In this document: in pieces, positions 8,572 to 17,930 of the stretch
Layout of the letters: each line of letters begins with the position of its first letter
How positions within the stretch are numbered: position 1 is the stretch's first letter
Assembly (NCBI RefSeq): GCF_016858305.2
Contig: NZ_CP074436.1
Location: 888,001-952,000, forward strand
Source of the DNA: Polaribacter sp. Q13
GTDB taxonomy: Bacteria; Bacteroidota; Bacteroidia; Flavobacteriales; Flavobacteriaceae
Reading direction: 5' to 3'
DNA length: 64,000 nucleotides
Made by a program: the position numbers and the translations under genes
The notes under the pieces: model-generated
Told to the model about the DNA's origin: nothing
The model's input: the letters and a program-made list of their open reading frames with translations, nothing else
Databases searched by the model: none

Positions 8572-11013
8572 CTACAGTAACTTAGCCATTGCTTCCTTAA
8601 TAATTTCAGTATTTCTAATTTTGTTTGAAGTGTTTTTGGTTTTTTGATCATTTATCATGGTTCTCATTAAGTTAATAACCACTTTATCAAAATTAAAAGA
8701 TTTGTATTGGTTTCCTTTTACCACCATATCATCTACTAAATTCTGAATAGCTTCAGAATTATTGCTTTCTGAGATTTGTTTAAAGGCTTTTTGATACAAA
8801 CTTTTTGTAGCATCATCACCAGACAAAAACATACCAGAAACGACACTTTTTGCTATAAAAGGCAATTCCTTTTCGTCATTTTCTTCTATATAAATGCGTG
8901 TTAAAGGCGTTGCTAATATTTTTTTAATTTCGTCTGGTAATTCTTTAGATTTTGCAATTGCAGTAGGTTTGTCTATATAATACATCGCTACCAAAGATTT
9001 TCCTATTACAGAATATGATTTACTTTCTAATCCTTTTACAAATATCGATTTCAATTCTGGATCTGTTAATTTCCCTAACGTTTCAATTGCTGCAGCCTGT
9101 ACCAATGTTTTTTTATCATTATTGGCAATTTCCATTATTTTTGAAATGGCATCTTTTTTAGAAAACTTATTAATTAAATCTACTTTTTGTAAGGCCAAAA
9201 TTCTAATTTTATAAGAAGGGTCGTTCATTGCATTTACAACTGCATTAAAAGCATCTTTTTCTTCTTGTTTCTTAGCTACTTCTAATAAAGCTTCTCTTCT
9301 ATGTTGATAATTTTCAGCATTTTTTAATTGAAAAACATAATCACTTAACACCTTATTTTCTGTGATTTCACATAACAAAACACCATCTGCATTTATTTGA
9401 ATTAATGTAGGTTGTTTTGTGTAAGGAAACGTAAAAGAAGCATCATTTCCATTCACAAACACATTATGTCTTGTTTTTTTACCGTCTTCGAAAACATCGA
9501 TAGCCAAAGGAAATTTAAATTCATTTACATTTAATTGCAAAAGATTAACGGTTACTTTTTTCTGAATGGTGTTATAATCATAAGTAACATCAATTTTTGG
9601 GTGTCCAGCTCCAAAATACCATTGATTAAAGAACCAGTTTAAGTCTTTACCAGTAATTCTTTCAAAAACCAATCTCAATTGATGTACTTCTGCAGCTTTG
9701 TATTTATTTTCATTTAAATAGGTTTTTAAACCTAAGAAAAAAGCCTCATCACCTAAATAATTACGCAACATGTGCAAAATGGAACCACCTTTATTGTAGG
9801 TGACTAAATCGAACATATCTTCTTTATCTACATAATTATAACGTACCAAATGTTTGTCGGTATTTTGACCATTTAAATAAGCCTGACGGTCCTCAAACAA
9901 ATGCACATCTGCATCTAATTTCCCGTACTTATGTTCTCTCCATAAATACTCGCTATAATTTGCAAAAGATTCATTTAAAGTTAAGTTAGACCAACTTTCT
10001 GAAGTTACTAAATCTCCAAACCAATGATGAAAAAGCTCATGTGCAATGGTATTTTCTTGTACATTTTCATCAATTAACTGTCCTGGAGTTTGATAGGCTT
10101 GTTCTCCATGAATTACTGCCGTTGTATTCTCCATAGCACCAGAAACATAATCTCTACCAACAATCTGACTATATTTATTCCAAGGATATTCTACCCCTAA
10201 TTTATCAGAAAAGAAACCAATCATTTCTGGTGTCAATCCAAAAATAGCTTTGGCATATGGAGCGTATTCTTTTTCTACATAATAGTTTACAGGAATATTT
10301 TTGTATGAGTCTTTTATAACTTCATACTCTCCCACTCCCATAAAGAATAAATAAGGCGCATGTTTTTGATCCATTTTCCAGTAATCGGTTCTATTAAGAC
10401 CGTTTTTGGTAGAACTCTCTAATTTTCCGTTAGATAGTGTGACAAATTTATCTGGAACGGTAATATAAATTTCTTCTGTGGTTTTTTGATTCGGACTATC
10501 AATCGTTGGAAACCAACAGCTGCTTGCTTCTGTTTCACCTTGCGTCCATATTTGTGTAGGTTTGTTTTTATCCGTACCATCTGCGTTTATAAAATACAAC
10601 CCTTTGGCATCTGTAATTGCCGCACTTCCTTTCTGTTGTACTTTTTCTGGACGTGCAGTATATTTAATGTAAAGTGTAAATTCTTCGTCTTTGGTATACT
10701 CTTTTGGTAAATCAATAATAAGACTAACATCATCATAATTATAGTCTAAGTTCTGATTATTCAATGAAACTTGATGAATAATCATTGCTTTAGCATCTAA
10801 CGTAATTTTGTTTGTTGCATAAAAATGAGGTTTTGCGGTTACCCAGGCTTCCCCGTTTAATTGTTTTTCGCTAAAATTAAAATCTACTTTTAATTTTGTG
10901 TGCACCAAACTGTGAATTTTATCTCTTTCTGGTTTATAGGTTTTATAAGTTTGAGAAAAACTTATTGAACTCATCAATATTAAAAGGAGAAATGAAACTT
11001 TTTTAATTATCAT
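8572..11013 (-). CDS. M1-family zinc aminopeptidase with HEAT-like C-terminus
   Basis: 813 residues with a Sec signal (MIIKKVSFLLLILMSSISFS). The M1 core carries the GAMEN exopeptidase motif (292-296), zinc motif HELFHHWFGD (His325, Glu326, His329) and the third ligand in LNESFANY (Glu348). The catalytic Tyr is likely in the VTYNKGGSIL segment. Residues ~560-760 are helical repeats resembling HEAT/ERAP C-terminal domains. It should clip N-terminal residues from peptides in the periplasm or outside the cell, supporting protein-based nutrition. A TAATTTTG -7 element at 11041-11034 lies 20 bp upstream. It appears monocistronic. Confidence 0.92.
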   Translation of the reverse strand: MIIKKVSFLLLILMSSISFSQTYKTYKPERDKIHSLVHTKLKVDFNFSEKQLNGEAWVTAKPHFYATNKITLDAKAMIIHQVSLNNQNLDYNYDDVSLIIDLPKEYTKDEEFTLYIKYTARPEKVQQKGSAAITDAKGLYFINADGTDKNKPTQIWTQGETEASSCWFPTIDSPNQKTTEEIYITVPDKFVTLSNGKLESSTKNGLNRTDYWKMDQKHAPYLFFMGVGEYEVIKDSYKNIPVNYYVEKEYAPYAKAIFGLTPEMIGFFSDKLGVEYPWNKYSQIVGRDYVSGAMENTTAVIHGEQAYQTPGQLIDENVQENTIAHELFHHWFGDLVTSESWSNLTLNESFANYSEYLWREHKYGKLDADVHLFEDRQAYLNGQNTDKHLVRYNYVDKEDMFDLVTYNKGGSILHMLRNYLGDEAFFLGLKTYLNENKYKAAEVHQLRLVFERITGKDLNWFFNQWYFGAGHPKIDVTYDYNTIQKKVTVNLLQLNVNEFKFPLAIDVFEDGKKTRHNVFVNGNDASFTFPYTKQPTLIQINADGVLLCEITENKVLSDYVFQLKNAENYQHRREALLEVAKKQEEKDAFNAVVNAMNDPSYKIRILALQKVDLINKFSKKDAISKIMEIANNDKKTLVQAAAIETLGKLTDPELKSIFVKGLESKSYSVIGKSLVAMYYIDKPTAIAKSKELPDEIKKILATPLTRIYIEENDEKELPFIAKSVVSGMFLSGDDATKSLYQKAFKQISESNNSEAIQNLVDDMVVKGNQYKSFNFDKVVINLMRTMINDQKTKNTSNKIRNTEIIKEAMAKLL

Positions 11014-11079
11014 AAATAGTGTTATTATTAAAACAAAATTAGCAAATACGATACCATATAACGTTAATTACCCGTTAAA

Positions 11080-13827
11080 CTAGTTCGGGTCATTAATAAA
11101 ATCATAAACTTGAATATTAGAATTTATACTATAATTTTCATTCATGCCAAGACTAAAGTAGATTTTACCATTTTTTATAAACATAGAATGACTCAATAGT
11201 TTTTGCAGCATTGGTGTTTTCTCTGTCCAAGAATTTGAGATTAAATTATACTCATACAATCTATGTTCTATTCCCCCATCTGTATAACCACCACTAAAAT
11301 ATAAATTTCCTTTAAAATATTTTAGAGCAACATTATTGTAAGTTCCTGAAAAATTCCTTGGTCTTCCTATATTATTCCAAGTATCATTCGTAATATCAAA
11401 ATAATATCCACTTCCTTGCACTGGATTTATAAATATTTTATTGTCTCCAAAAGTAATATTCTCAAAAGATATATTTAAATCTGATGGTTTATTTAAATCT
11501 TCAAATGTTTGATTTTTTAAATTATATTTTATAAAATTTATTTTATCATATTGTTTTGCATAAATAAAATCACCAACTACAATACCTGTTTTTATACTTA
11601 TGTTTTTTAGATTTATTAGATTCCATTCTTTAGTATTTGTGTTGTAAGTATGTAACTGGCTTCCAATTGCATATTTTGCGATTCCATTTTCCAAAGAAAC
11701 AAATGTGCTTTCTCCAAAAAGAGGGGTATTAAAAGGAGGCGAATTTGTATCGAAAACTTCCCATTTATGTTTTATTAACGAAAACTTAAAAACACCATCA
11801 TTATTACAATAATACCAATTTTCTTCATCAGAAAAAGTAATGTGTTTTTTATAATAACGAACATCATTCTCAAAAGCATCTTCAAAAATATCATAAGGTT
11901 CGATACCATTAAAAGTACCTAAATCAAATTTTTGGTCACCACTTGAAGCTGTAATTTTAAAACTTGGTTTTAATTTATTAAAATAAGGTAATCTAAACGT
12001 AACTTTTTCATCTTCCTCACTTATTTGAAAAACATAAAAATTATCTGCAGTTATTTCTAGTTTTTTAAGATTTTTCCCTTGAATTTCATAAAGGTCTTTT
12101 CTGGTACCCATATTTTTATTTAAAGAAAAAACTTCTGTTTTTTTAATATTATATTCTATTTCATTAGATTTTTGCCCAGCAGTAATTACGTAAAGTTTAT
12201 GCTTTCCTGCAGTTGTATTTATATTTAAAGGAAATTCTATTTTACTATTATTTAGCGTATAAGTTGAATTTGATTGAAAAGGCACTTCTTCATTATCTAT
12301 ATAAACTTTTGTAAAACTTCTATATGCAAAATTATTTCCTGTTAAAATAATATGATCATTATATAAAAACTCTTCTTTATTTACCGAAGTTATTTCTGGT
12401 TTATGAATTTTAACCAATTTAGAATCTTCTCCAAACTGTGTTTTAATTTTAATCTCTAAACTACCAGGTGTTGTTAGATTATATCCCCAACTATAAAAAT
12501 CAATGTCTAACCAACTATTTAGAGATAAACCTAAATTACCTGACACATCAACTTCACTTTTAACTCCAAATGTTTTTGCTCTTCCTCCTATTTCTATATC
12601 ATCATCTAAAAAACTTTCTGTTTTTATCACAAAATTAGTTTCGTTTAAATGATAAATCTCTTTATTGAAACCTTTGATAGCTGGAGGTTTTATTTGAACA
12701 GGTTCTTCAATCGTAAAGTCATTAAATTCTAATTTTACTTTTGGCTCTGTTTCGTTAAAATATCGGTCAATAAAAATTTTAACTTCGTTTTTTTTATGAC
12801 TTACTATACTTTGCAAACTATTTCCTACATATACTTTTAATTGAGAGTTCTTCTGTTTAAAATAATTCCCTTTGATGGTTAAAGTGTCTAGAAAACCAAC
12901 TGTTTGTGGCAATAAGCTCTCTATAAATGGAGTTGTTGTTTGGAAATATTTTTCCTTTTCAATTACTTTATCAATTACCTTTAATTTAAAATTTACTTTA
13001 CCTATAGATAAATTTTTAGGGATTTTAACTGAAAAACTATCTATGGAATTACTATTTAAAACTTCTACTTTTATATTGTCTATCCAAACTTCAGAGATTG
13101 AGGAATGAATGTTTTTCCCATAAATGGTTAATTCATCTCCTATATATTTTTCTCCAGAACTTAAAGAATCTAAAATAGGTTCATCTATCGTAAATTCATC
13201 TTTTATTTGCGTGGTTGTGTTACAGGTTTTAAGAGTTAAAGGAAGTGTTGATTCTTTTAAATAAGCAGGAATAGTACCTTTAATTAAAGTATCTGATTCA
13301 GAAATAATATCTAATTGAGAAAATTGACCAAGGTAAACACTATTCCTAAAATCTTCTACACAAAAGTTTTTACCAATAATTTGAATTGTATCATTTATAA
13401 ACCCATTTTTAGGTAAAATTTCATTTACTGTTATAATAGAAGTAAATAAACTTTTGAAAGTGATAGTATCTCCATAAATATATTTGTCTTGAAACTTAAT
13501 AAATGGATAGGTTTTATAAATAGAATCTTTTAATAAACCTTGTGAAATAGCTGCTGTAAAATGAGATGCTTCTAAAACCCCAAAGTTAATTTTTCTTTTA
13601 GGAGTTGATTTTTTATACCAAAAAACACCATGTTCTTCTAAAAATTTATTTTTTGAGTCTGAAAATTCTAAATCAACTTGAGTTTTTATAAAATTTTCAT
13701 TATTCTCTAAAATAGTATGTGAAATAATTTTTGCATCTGGAATTACTTTTTCCTCAACACTTTCATTAGATTCACAAGAAATAATAAGAAAAAAGAGACA
13801 TATTAATAAACTAATCTTTAAATTCAT
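11080..13827 (-). CDS. IPT/TIG-repeat lipoprotein with kelch-like C-terminal domain
   Basis: 915 residues from the Met at 13827 (MNLKISLLICLFFLIISC), which begins the lipobox signal directly; the longer frame to 13851 adds eight residues across the promoter. Several IPT/TIG immunoglobulin-like repeats follow (e.g. ILPKNGFINDTIQIIGKNF; SLLPQTVGFLDTLTIKGNYF; SVNKEEFLYNDHIILTGNNF). The last ~270 residues look like a kelch/galactose-oxidase-type propeller (YYFDITNDTWNNIGRP; LYEYNLISNSWTEKTPM). It is probably surface-exposed and may bind glycans or protein; no catalytic site was recognised. A TATATTTG -7 element (13844-13837) ends only 9 bp before the ATG, suggesting a very short leader. Confidence 0.75.
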   Translation of the reverse strand: MNLKISLLICLFFLIISCESNESVEEKVIPDAKIISHTILENNENFIKTQVDLEFSDSKNKFLEEHGVFWYKKSTPKRKINFGVLEASHFTAAISQGLLKDSIYKTYPFIKFQDKYIYGDTITFKSLFTSIITVNEILPKNGFINDTIQIIGKNFCVEDFRNSVYLGQFSQLDIISESDTLIKGTIPAYLKESTLPLTLKTCNTTTQIKDEFTIDEPILDSLSSGEKYIGDELTIYGKNIHSSISEVWIDNIKVEVLNSNSIDSFSVKIPKNLSIGKVNFKLKVIDKVIEKEKYFQTTTPFIESLLPQTVGFLDTLTIKGNYFKQKNSQLKVYVGNSLQSIVSHKKNEVKIFIDRYFNETEPKVKLEFNDFTIEEPVQIKPPAIKGFNKEIYHLNETNFVIKTESFLDDDIEIGGRAKTFGVKSEVDVSGNLGLSLNSWLDIDFYSWGYNLTTPGSLEIKIKTQFGEDSKLVKIHKPEITSVNKEEFLYNDHIILTGNNFAYRSFTKVYIDNEEVPFQSNSTYTLNNSKIEFPLNINTTAGKHKLYVITAGQKSNEIEYNIKKTEVFSLNKNMGTRKDLYEIQGKNLKKLEITADNFYVFQISEEDEKVTFRLPYFNKLKPSFKITASSGDQKFDLGTFNGIEPYDIFEDAFENDVRYYKKHITFSDEENWYYCNNDGVFKFSLIKHKWEVFDTNSPPFNTPLFGESTFVSLENGIAKYAIGSQLHTYNTNTKEWNLINLKNISIKTGIVVGDFIYAKQYDKINFIKYNLKNQTFEDLNKPSDLNISFENITFGDNKIFINPVQGSGYYFDITNDTWNNIGRPRNFSGTYNNVALKYFKGNLYFSGGYTDGGIEHRLYEYNLISNSWTEKTPMLQKLLSHSMFIKNGKIYFSLGMNENYSINSNIQVYDFINDPN

Positions 13828-13836
13828 ATTTTTTAA

Positions 13837-13844
13837 CAAATATA
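13837..13844 (-). promoter_or_regulatory. -7 element of the IPT/kelch lipoprotein gene
   Basis: On the minus strand this reads TATATTTG, an exact TAnnTTTG. Its closeness to the ATG at 13827 argues for a near-leaderless mRNA and against the upstream Met at 13851. Confidence 0.45.
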
Positions 13845-13850
13845 ATAACA

Positions 13851-13885
13851 AAAAAGCTGTAACTTCTAATGAAATTACAGCTTTT
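13851..13885 (-). terminator. intrinsic terminator of the ECF sigma operon
   Basis: On the minus strand AAAAGCTGTAA (13885-13875) pairs with TTACAGCTTTT (13862-13852) across a 12-nt loop and runs into a T-tract. It sits 20 bp after the last DUF4252 gene. Confidence 0.85.
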
Positions 13886-13905
13886 ACAGATAAAAAAATT
13901 AAGTT

Positions 13906-14448
13906 CTATTTCCCTTTAAAAATGGCACTAAAATGATCTAGATTCACATTGTCTCCATCAAATTTTACGCTATTCATCATTTCTATAATTTTAGCAGGAT
14001 TCATGTTATCGCCTAATAAACGGGCAACTCCTACTCCAATTTCATTACCGTAACCAAAAGCAATTACTTCATCTATAGATTCAGTATCACCAGTATAATA
14101 AATGCTTACATTCATTCCTTGCGCTTTTAGAGACATTAAAGATTTATAATCTTCATTATCTTTAAAAATACTTTTTAATTTAATTTTCTCAACTTCATAC
14201 GCAGCTTCATTTCCTTTAATTGGTAAAGCTACTACGTTAACTTTTCGAATACTTTTTAAGGTTTCTTTTACTTCTTCGGAAACATCTTCAGACTTTAATT
14301 GTAAAAAACTTGTAGGAATATCTACAGTTATGAAACCCGATTTTTCTTGGCTTTCTACTAAATATCCTTGTAATGATTTTTCATTTTTACATGAAGTAAT
14401 CATCAAGACAAGTAATAAAAGAGAAAGTATTTTGGTTGTGTTTTTCAT
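13906..14448 (-). CDS. DUF4252 lipoprotein (second copy of operon)
   Basis: 180 residues with lipoprotein signal MKNTTKILSLLLLVLMITSC. The mature part fits DUF4252, a Bacteroidota family found beside ECF sigma factors. Features include KIKLKSIFKDNEDYKSLMSLK, YYTGDTESIDEVIAFGYG and VGVARLLGDNMNPAKIIEMM. The function of the family is unknown. It is the fourth and last gene of the sigma-factor operon, separated from the first DUF4252 gene by 121 bp that contains a REP-like palindrome, and followed by a strong terminator. Confidence 0.8.
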   Translation of the reverse strand: MKNTTKILSLLLLVLMITSCKNEKSLQGYLVESQEKSGFITVDIPTSFLQLKSEDVSEEVKETLKSIRKVNVVALPIKGNEAAYEVEKIKLKSIFKDNEDYKSLMSLKAQGMNVSIYYTGDTESIDEVIAFGYGNEIGVGVARLLGDNMNPAKIIEMMNSVKFDGDNVNLDHFSAIFKGK

Positions 14449-14477
14449 GATTTATTTTAAGTTTTTGTTGATAAAAG

Positions 14478-14556
14478 TGCCTTTTTGAGCCCAGTTGAAA
14501 ATTATTGCTATCGTTTTATAGAACAGATAAAGTTTCCGACTGCGCTCAAACAGACA
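14478..14556. repeat. REP-like imperfect palindrome, relative of the 36.9-kb array
   Basis: The left arm (TTTTTGAGCCCAGTTGAAAA) and right arm (GTTTCCGACTGCGCTCAAAC) are inverted copies with several mismatches, about 30 bp apart. The core GACTGCGCTCAAACAGAC matches the element at 50849 and the arms of the tandem array. It lies between two co-transcribed DUF4252 genes, where it could form an mRNA hairpin. Confidence 0.6.
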
Positions 14557-14569
14557 TTATTTTAATGAT

Positions 14570-15076
14570 TTAATTTTTAGAAAAAGTATCTGCTAATTCA
14601 GACATTTTATTAATATCTATGTTTCCTGTTAAAGAAACAACTACAGCTTCTGCATTTCCTTTCGTTTGTTTATCAATACCTTTAATAAACATTAATACTT
14701 CACTCACAAAATCTTTATTTTTTGTAGATTTTACATAAATTTTTACACGAGAATTATCGTCTTTAATTCGCATTAATTGAGTTAAGTTTTGTTTTTTAAT
14801 TGCAGCATTTGTCATCGCTTCCATTTTGTTTGCAATGCCAGTATCTTTCGTAGAAAACATTTTAAATTCCTTTAAGTCTTGAATCATCTGAAATACCTTC
14901 ATACCTTCATTATCATCTACTTGTACATTTTTAAATTTAGAGATTAACTCAAAAGCATCTTTGGTAACCACTACCATATCTACTCCATTCATATCTTCTA
15001 AAGTGTCAAAAAAAGACTGTGCGCTTGTTACCATTGGTGCAACTACTAACGCTATTAATATTGCTATTTTTTTCAT
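14570..15076 (-). CDS. DUF4252 secreted protein (first copy of operon)
   Basis: 168 residues. A Sec signal (MKKIAILIALVVAPMVTSAQS) ends in a type I cleavage site rather than a lipobox. The mature domain shows the DUF4252 pattern, with VVTKDAFELISKFKNV, DLKEFKMFSTKDTGIANKM and IKDDNSRVKIYVKSTKNKDFVSEVLMF. It is a periplasmic protein of unknown function, paralogous to the next gene, which is a lipoprotein. The pair may work together, one soluble and one anchored. The gene follows the putative anti-sigma gene after 41 bp. Confidence 0.8.
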   Translation of the reverse strand: MKKIAILIALVVAPMVTSAQSFFDTLEDMNGVDMVVVTKDAFELISKFKNVQVDDNEGMKVFQMIQDLKEFKMFSTKDTGIANKMEAMTNAAIKKQNLTQLMRIKDDNSRVKIYVKSTKNKDFVSEVLMFIKGIDKQTKGNAEAVVVSLTGNIDINKMSELADTFSKN

Positions 15077-15117
15077 AATTTCTGTGTTTACTTGGTTTTA
15101 CTATTGTTACTTGGTTT

Positions 15118-15540
15118 TTATTTTAATATTTTTTTTACGGTATCTTCATAAGTATACAAAGTTGCTACCGCTTGCTCTCCTTTTTTAAGGTTTTCAGATA
15201 AAAGCATTAACCCTTTACTTATTTGATCGAATTGTTTTTTTGCTTGATATCTATCGTATTCATTTTTACCAATAAATACACTAAATAATAAGACTATTGA
15301 TGCAGCTACAGACAACCATTTTAAGTTTCTCTTTTTAGATTTCTTAGGTTCTAACTTAATGGTTTTGGTGTACGTTTCATCTTTGCTAGTAGCAAAATAG
15401 TTAAACATGTATTCGTATTCTTGCAAATGTGGTGCAACAGACCCTCCTGTAAAATAGTTTCTTAAGGTTGTTTCTTCTTGCAAAGACGTTTCTGCGTTTT
15501 CGTATTTTTCTACTAATTTTTCTATGTTAGCTAACTCCAT
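15118..15540 (-). CDS. one-TM protein, putative anti-sigma factor
   Basis: 140 residues. The first ~65 residues are acidic and helical (MELANIEKLVEKYENAETSLQEE, with TLRNYFTGGSVAPHL), as in the cytoplasmic sigma-binding half of small Bacteroidota anti-sigma proteins. KRNLKWLSVAASIVLLFSVFIG (about 73-94) is the single TM helix, and the ~45-residue tail would be periplasmic. It overlaps the sigma gene by 14 bp, implying translational coupling, which fits a sigma/anti-sigma pair. No zinc-binding HxxxCxxC motif is present. The anti-sigma role is inferred from context and topology, not from a family match. Confidence 0.65.
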   Translation of the reverse strand: MELANIEKLVEKYENAETSLQEETTLRNYFTGGSVAPHLQEYEYMFNYFATSKDETYTKTIKLEPKKSKKRNLKWLSVAASIVLLFSVFIGKNEYDRYQAKKQFDQISKGLMLLSENLKKGEQAVATLYTYEDTVKKILK

Positions 15541-16036
15541 AGTTGTGTTTTTTAATTAATTGTTCTCTTATTGTTTTTCTTGCTCTAGATAATGCCACTC
15601 TTACTGCTGTTGGTTTCATATCTACCATTTTACAGATTTCATCAAAATCATATTGTTCAATATCTCTTAATTGAATAATAATTTTTTGTTGCTCTGGCAA
15701 TGCTTCTATCAATTGGTGTACTTGGTTTACACTGTCTCGATGTTCTACTTGCTTATCTAAAGACGTATCTTTTTCTTTATAATTACTGTGTATTAAAGTT
15801 AAATTACTTGCTTGTTTACTTTTTAAACGATCATAACAATAATTTTTAGTCATGGTCATTGCAAACGCTTCAACATTTTTATAATCAGCAATCTTTTCTT
15901 TGCTTTTCCATAATTTAAAAATCAATTCTTGCGTAGCATCTTCAGCTTCTTCTGTAGAAACTAAAAGTCTTTTTGCTAAACGGAAGACTTTGTCTTTAAA
16001 GGGTAAAACAACTTTTAAAAAGTCTGACTGGTTCAT
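15527..16036 (-). CDS. ECF RNA polymerase sigma factor
   Basis: 169 residues from the Met at 16036 (MNQSDFLKVVLPFKDKVFRLAKRL). The upstream Met at 16117 is rejected because it lies in the promoter spacer. Region 2 (residues ~10-80) contains EEAEDATQELIFKLWKSKEKI for -10 recognition and core binding. Region 4 (110-165) holds LPEQQKIIIQLRDIEQYDFDEICKMVDMKPTAVRVALSRARKTIREQL, split here as a helix-turn-helix for -35 recognition. It heads an operon with a TM protein and two DUF4252 proteins and diverges from an S41 protease lipoprotein. It probably responds to an envelope signal and activates its own promoter. Confidence 0.9.
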   Translation of the reverse strand: MNQSDFLKVVLPFKDKVFRLAKRLLVSTEEAEDATQELIFKLWKSKEKIADYKNVEAFAMTMTKNYCYDRLKSKQASNLTLIHSNYKEKDTSLDKQVEHRDSVNQVHQLIEALPEQQKIIIQLRDIEQYDFDEICKMVDMKPTAVRVALSRARKTIREQLIKKHNYGVS

Positions 16037-16105
16037 TTGGTTTTGGTTGATTGTTCTTGTAAACTCATAATAATTTTTACTTGTTATTATTGGGTCTACA
16101 TAATT

Positions 16106-16133
16106 AAGACGATACACAATATATTTTGTTACA
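16106..16133 (-). promoter_or_regulatory. ECF-type autoregulatory promoter
   Basis: On the minus strand: -35 TGTAAC (16133-16128), a 16-nt spacer, and -10 CGTCTT (16111-16106). This is the classical AAC/CGTC architecture recognised by ECF sigma factors and differs from the TAnnTTTG housekeeping type. It leaves a leader of about 60 nt before the sigma ATG at 16036. Confidence 0.7.
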
Positions 16134-16196
16134 ACATATTTTAAAAATAATACTATTTCTTTTTATCTTGCGTTATATTCTATAAATATTAAATTC

Positions 16197-17690
16197 ATGA
16201 AGTTTAAATTATTCCCTAAAGTAATTGTCTTTTTTATAATTTCTGTACTCTTTTTTAATTGTACTAAAAGTGAAGATGGTATACCCGAAAACCTAGAAGT
16301 AGAAAACTTTGTTTGGAGAGGTTTAAACGCTTATTATTTATGGCAAAATGATGTGCCAGATTTGGCAGATGTACGTTTTAGTAATCAGAATCAAATAAAC
16401 AGTTATTTAGAAGGTTTTTCATCACCTGAAAATTTATTTGATAATTTATTATATACAGAAGCTAATGGTTATCCAACAAATGAAAAGGGGTACGATCGTT
16501 TTTCTTGGATTGTTGATGATTATGTTGCTTTAGAAAACTCTTTTCAAGGAATAAACCTAAGTACAGGAATGGAGTTTGGCTTAAAACGCTATAATAGCAG
16601 TACCACAAATGTTTATGGCTACGTAAGATATGTAATTCCGACTACTAATGCCGAAATAAAAGGCGTACAAAGAGGCATGATTTTTAATACCATAAACGGA
16701 ACTCAATTAACAGACACAAACTATCAAAATTTACTTTTTGGTACTAACTCTAATTTAGAGATTGGTTTAGCAGATTATAATGCAGGAAACCCTAACACAA
16801 ACGGAACAACTATTTCTTTAACTAAAGAAATCGTTACAGAAAACCCGGTTGCAATTTCTAAAGTAATTAATGAAGGAGGTAAAAAAATTGGTTACCTATT
16901 ATATAATCAATTTTCTAGTTCTTTTGATGGCGAATTAAATGCAGCATTCAATAATTTTAAAACAGAACTTGTAGATGAATTAATTATAGATTTACGTTAC
17001 AACGGTGGTGGCTCTGTTAGAACAGCAACCTATTTAGGTAGTATGATAAGCACACAACCTACTGATAACATTTTTTCTAAACAAGTATGGAATGAAAAAG
17101 CAATGAAAGTCTTTACTCCTGATAATTTGATTAATTATTTTACAAATGAAATTAATAATACCAATGAAAATGGAAGTGTTATTTTACAAGAGCCTATAAA
17201 TAGTCTAAATCTTACTAGTGTTTATTTTATAGTTTCTGGAAGCACAGCTTCTGCATCAGAATTGGTTATAAATGCTTTAAGACCGTATATAGATGTTAAA
17301 CTTGTAGGTACAACAACAGTAGGAAAACAAGTTGGGTCTATTACTTTATATGACTCTGAAGATTATTCTAGAACAGGTGCTGATTTAAACACAAATCATA
17401 CGTATGCAATGCAACCTATTGTATTAAAAATATCTAATAAAGACGATCAAGATGAAATTAATGGCTTTACTCCCGGAGTAACATTACCAGGAATTCAATT
17501 GGAAGAAGATTATAACAATTTAGGTGAATTAGGAGACCCAACAGAACCTTTATTAGCAAGAACTATAACTTATATTACTACCGGATCTAAAGGTGATTTT
17601 AAAACGAATGTTGAAGAATATTCTGAGATTTACAATTCTAAATTAGCAACTCCTGCAAGTAATAACATGTATGTAGATTTTAAAAAATAA
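16197..17690 (+). CDS. S41-family (C-terminal processing) peptidase lipoprotein
   Basis: 497 residues. The lipoprotein signal is MKFKLFPKVIVFFIISVLFF-NC. A helical N-domain (35-130) and a PDZ-like region (about 140-215) precede the S41 core. The core carries ELIIDLRYNGGGS, the nucleophile in GSTASASE (Ser352) and the general-base Lys in VGKQVGS (Lys377), a Ser-Lys dyad. It is an outer-membrane or periplasmic protease. It diverges from the ECF sigma operon over 160 bp, and this neighbourhood suggests a role in signal-dependent proteolysis or in the sigma regulon. Its own promoter was not clear. Confidence 0.88.
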   Translation: MKFKLFPKVIVFFIISVLFFNCTKSEDGIPENLEVENFVWRGLNAYYLWQNDVPDLADVRFSNQNQINSYLEGFSSPENLFDNLLYTEANGYPTNEKGYDRFSWIVDDYVALENSFQGINLSTGMEFGLKRYNSSTTNVYGYVRYVIPTTNAEIKGVQRGMIFNTINGTQLTDTNYQNLLFGTNSNLEIGLADYNAGNPNTNGTTISLTKEIVTENPVAISKVINEGGKKIGYLLYNQFSSSFDGELNAAFNNFKTELVDELIIDLRYNGGGSVRTATYLGSMISTQPTDNIFSKQVWNEKAMKVFTPDNLINYFTNEINNTNENGSVILQEPINSLNLTSVYFIVSGSTASASELVINALRPYIDVKLVGTTTVGKQVGSITLYDSEDYSRTGADLNTNHTYAMQPIVLKISNKDDQDEINGFTPGVTLPGIQLEEDYNNLGELGDPTEPLLARTITYITTGSKGDFKTNVEEYSEIYNSKLATPASNNMYVDFKK

Positions 17691-17715
17691 AAATGAAATT
17701 ATAATGATGGTATAT

Positions 17716-17915
17716 GTAGATAGCGGATTATTAACCATTGCCATCATATTAATTTATTTACAAATAAATCATCTCCGCTAGCGCGAGCGTCTTGCTCGTA
17801 CCAATACCGTTAACATTTTCTACTTAATACAAATATTATTGATTACAAAAGGCTCATATAAGCATTTTGTAACGTGCTTGTTATGTATTACTTGTTGAAT
17901 TTTTGAGCGAAACGC
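17716..17915. repeat. intergenic palindromic elements between S41 protease and patatin genes
   Basis: This convergent gap has TAGCGGA (about 17719) pairing with TCCGCTA (about 17774). It also has a local CGAGC-GTCTT-GCTCG hairpin in the AGCGCGAGCGTCTTGCTCG stretch and a later GAGCG-AAA-CGCTC hairpin near 17905. The GC-rich cores stand out from the AT-rich surroundings and look like interspersed palindromes; they may also act as bidirectional terminators. Confidence 0.4.
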
Positions 17916-17930
17916 TCTAGCTAATACTGC

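Noticed and set aside
15527..16117. Longer sigma factor start at 16117
   Set aside because: The 16117 ATG lies within the spacer of the ECF promoter, and the extra 27 residues lack sigma region 2 similarity.
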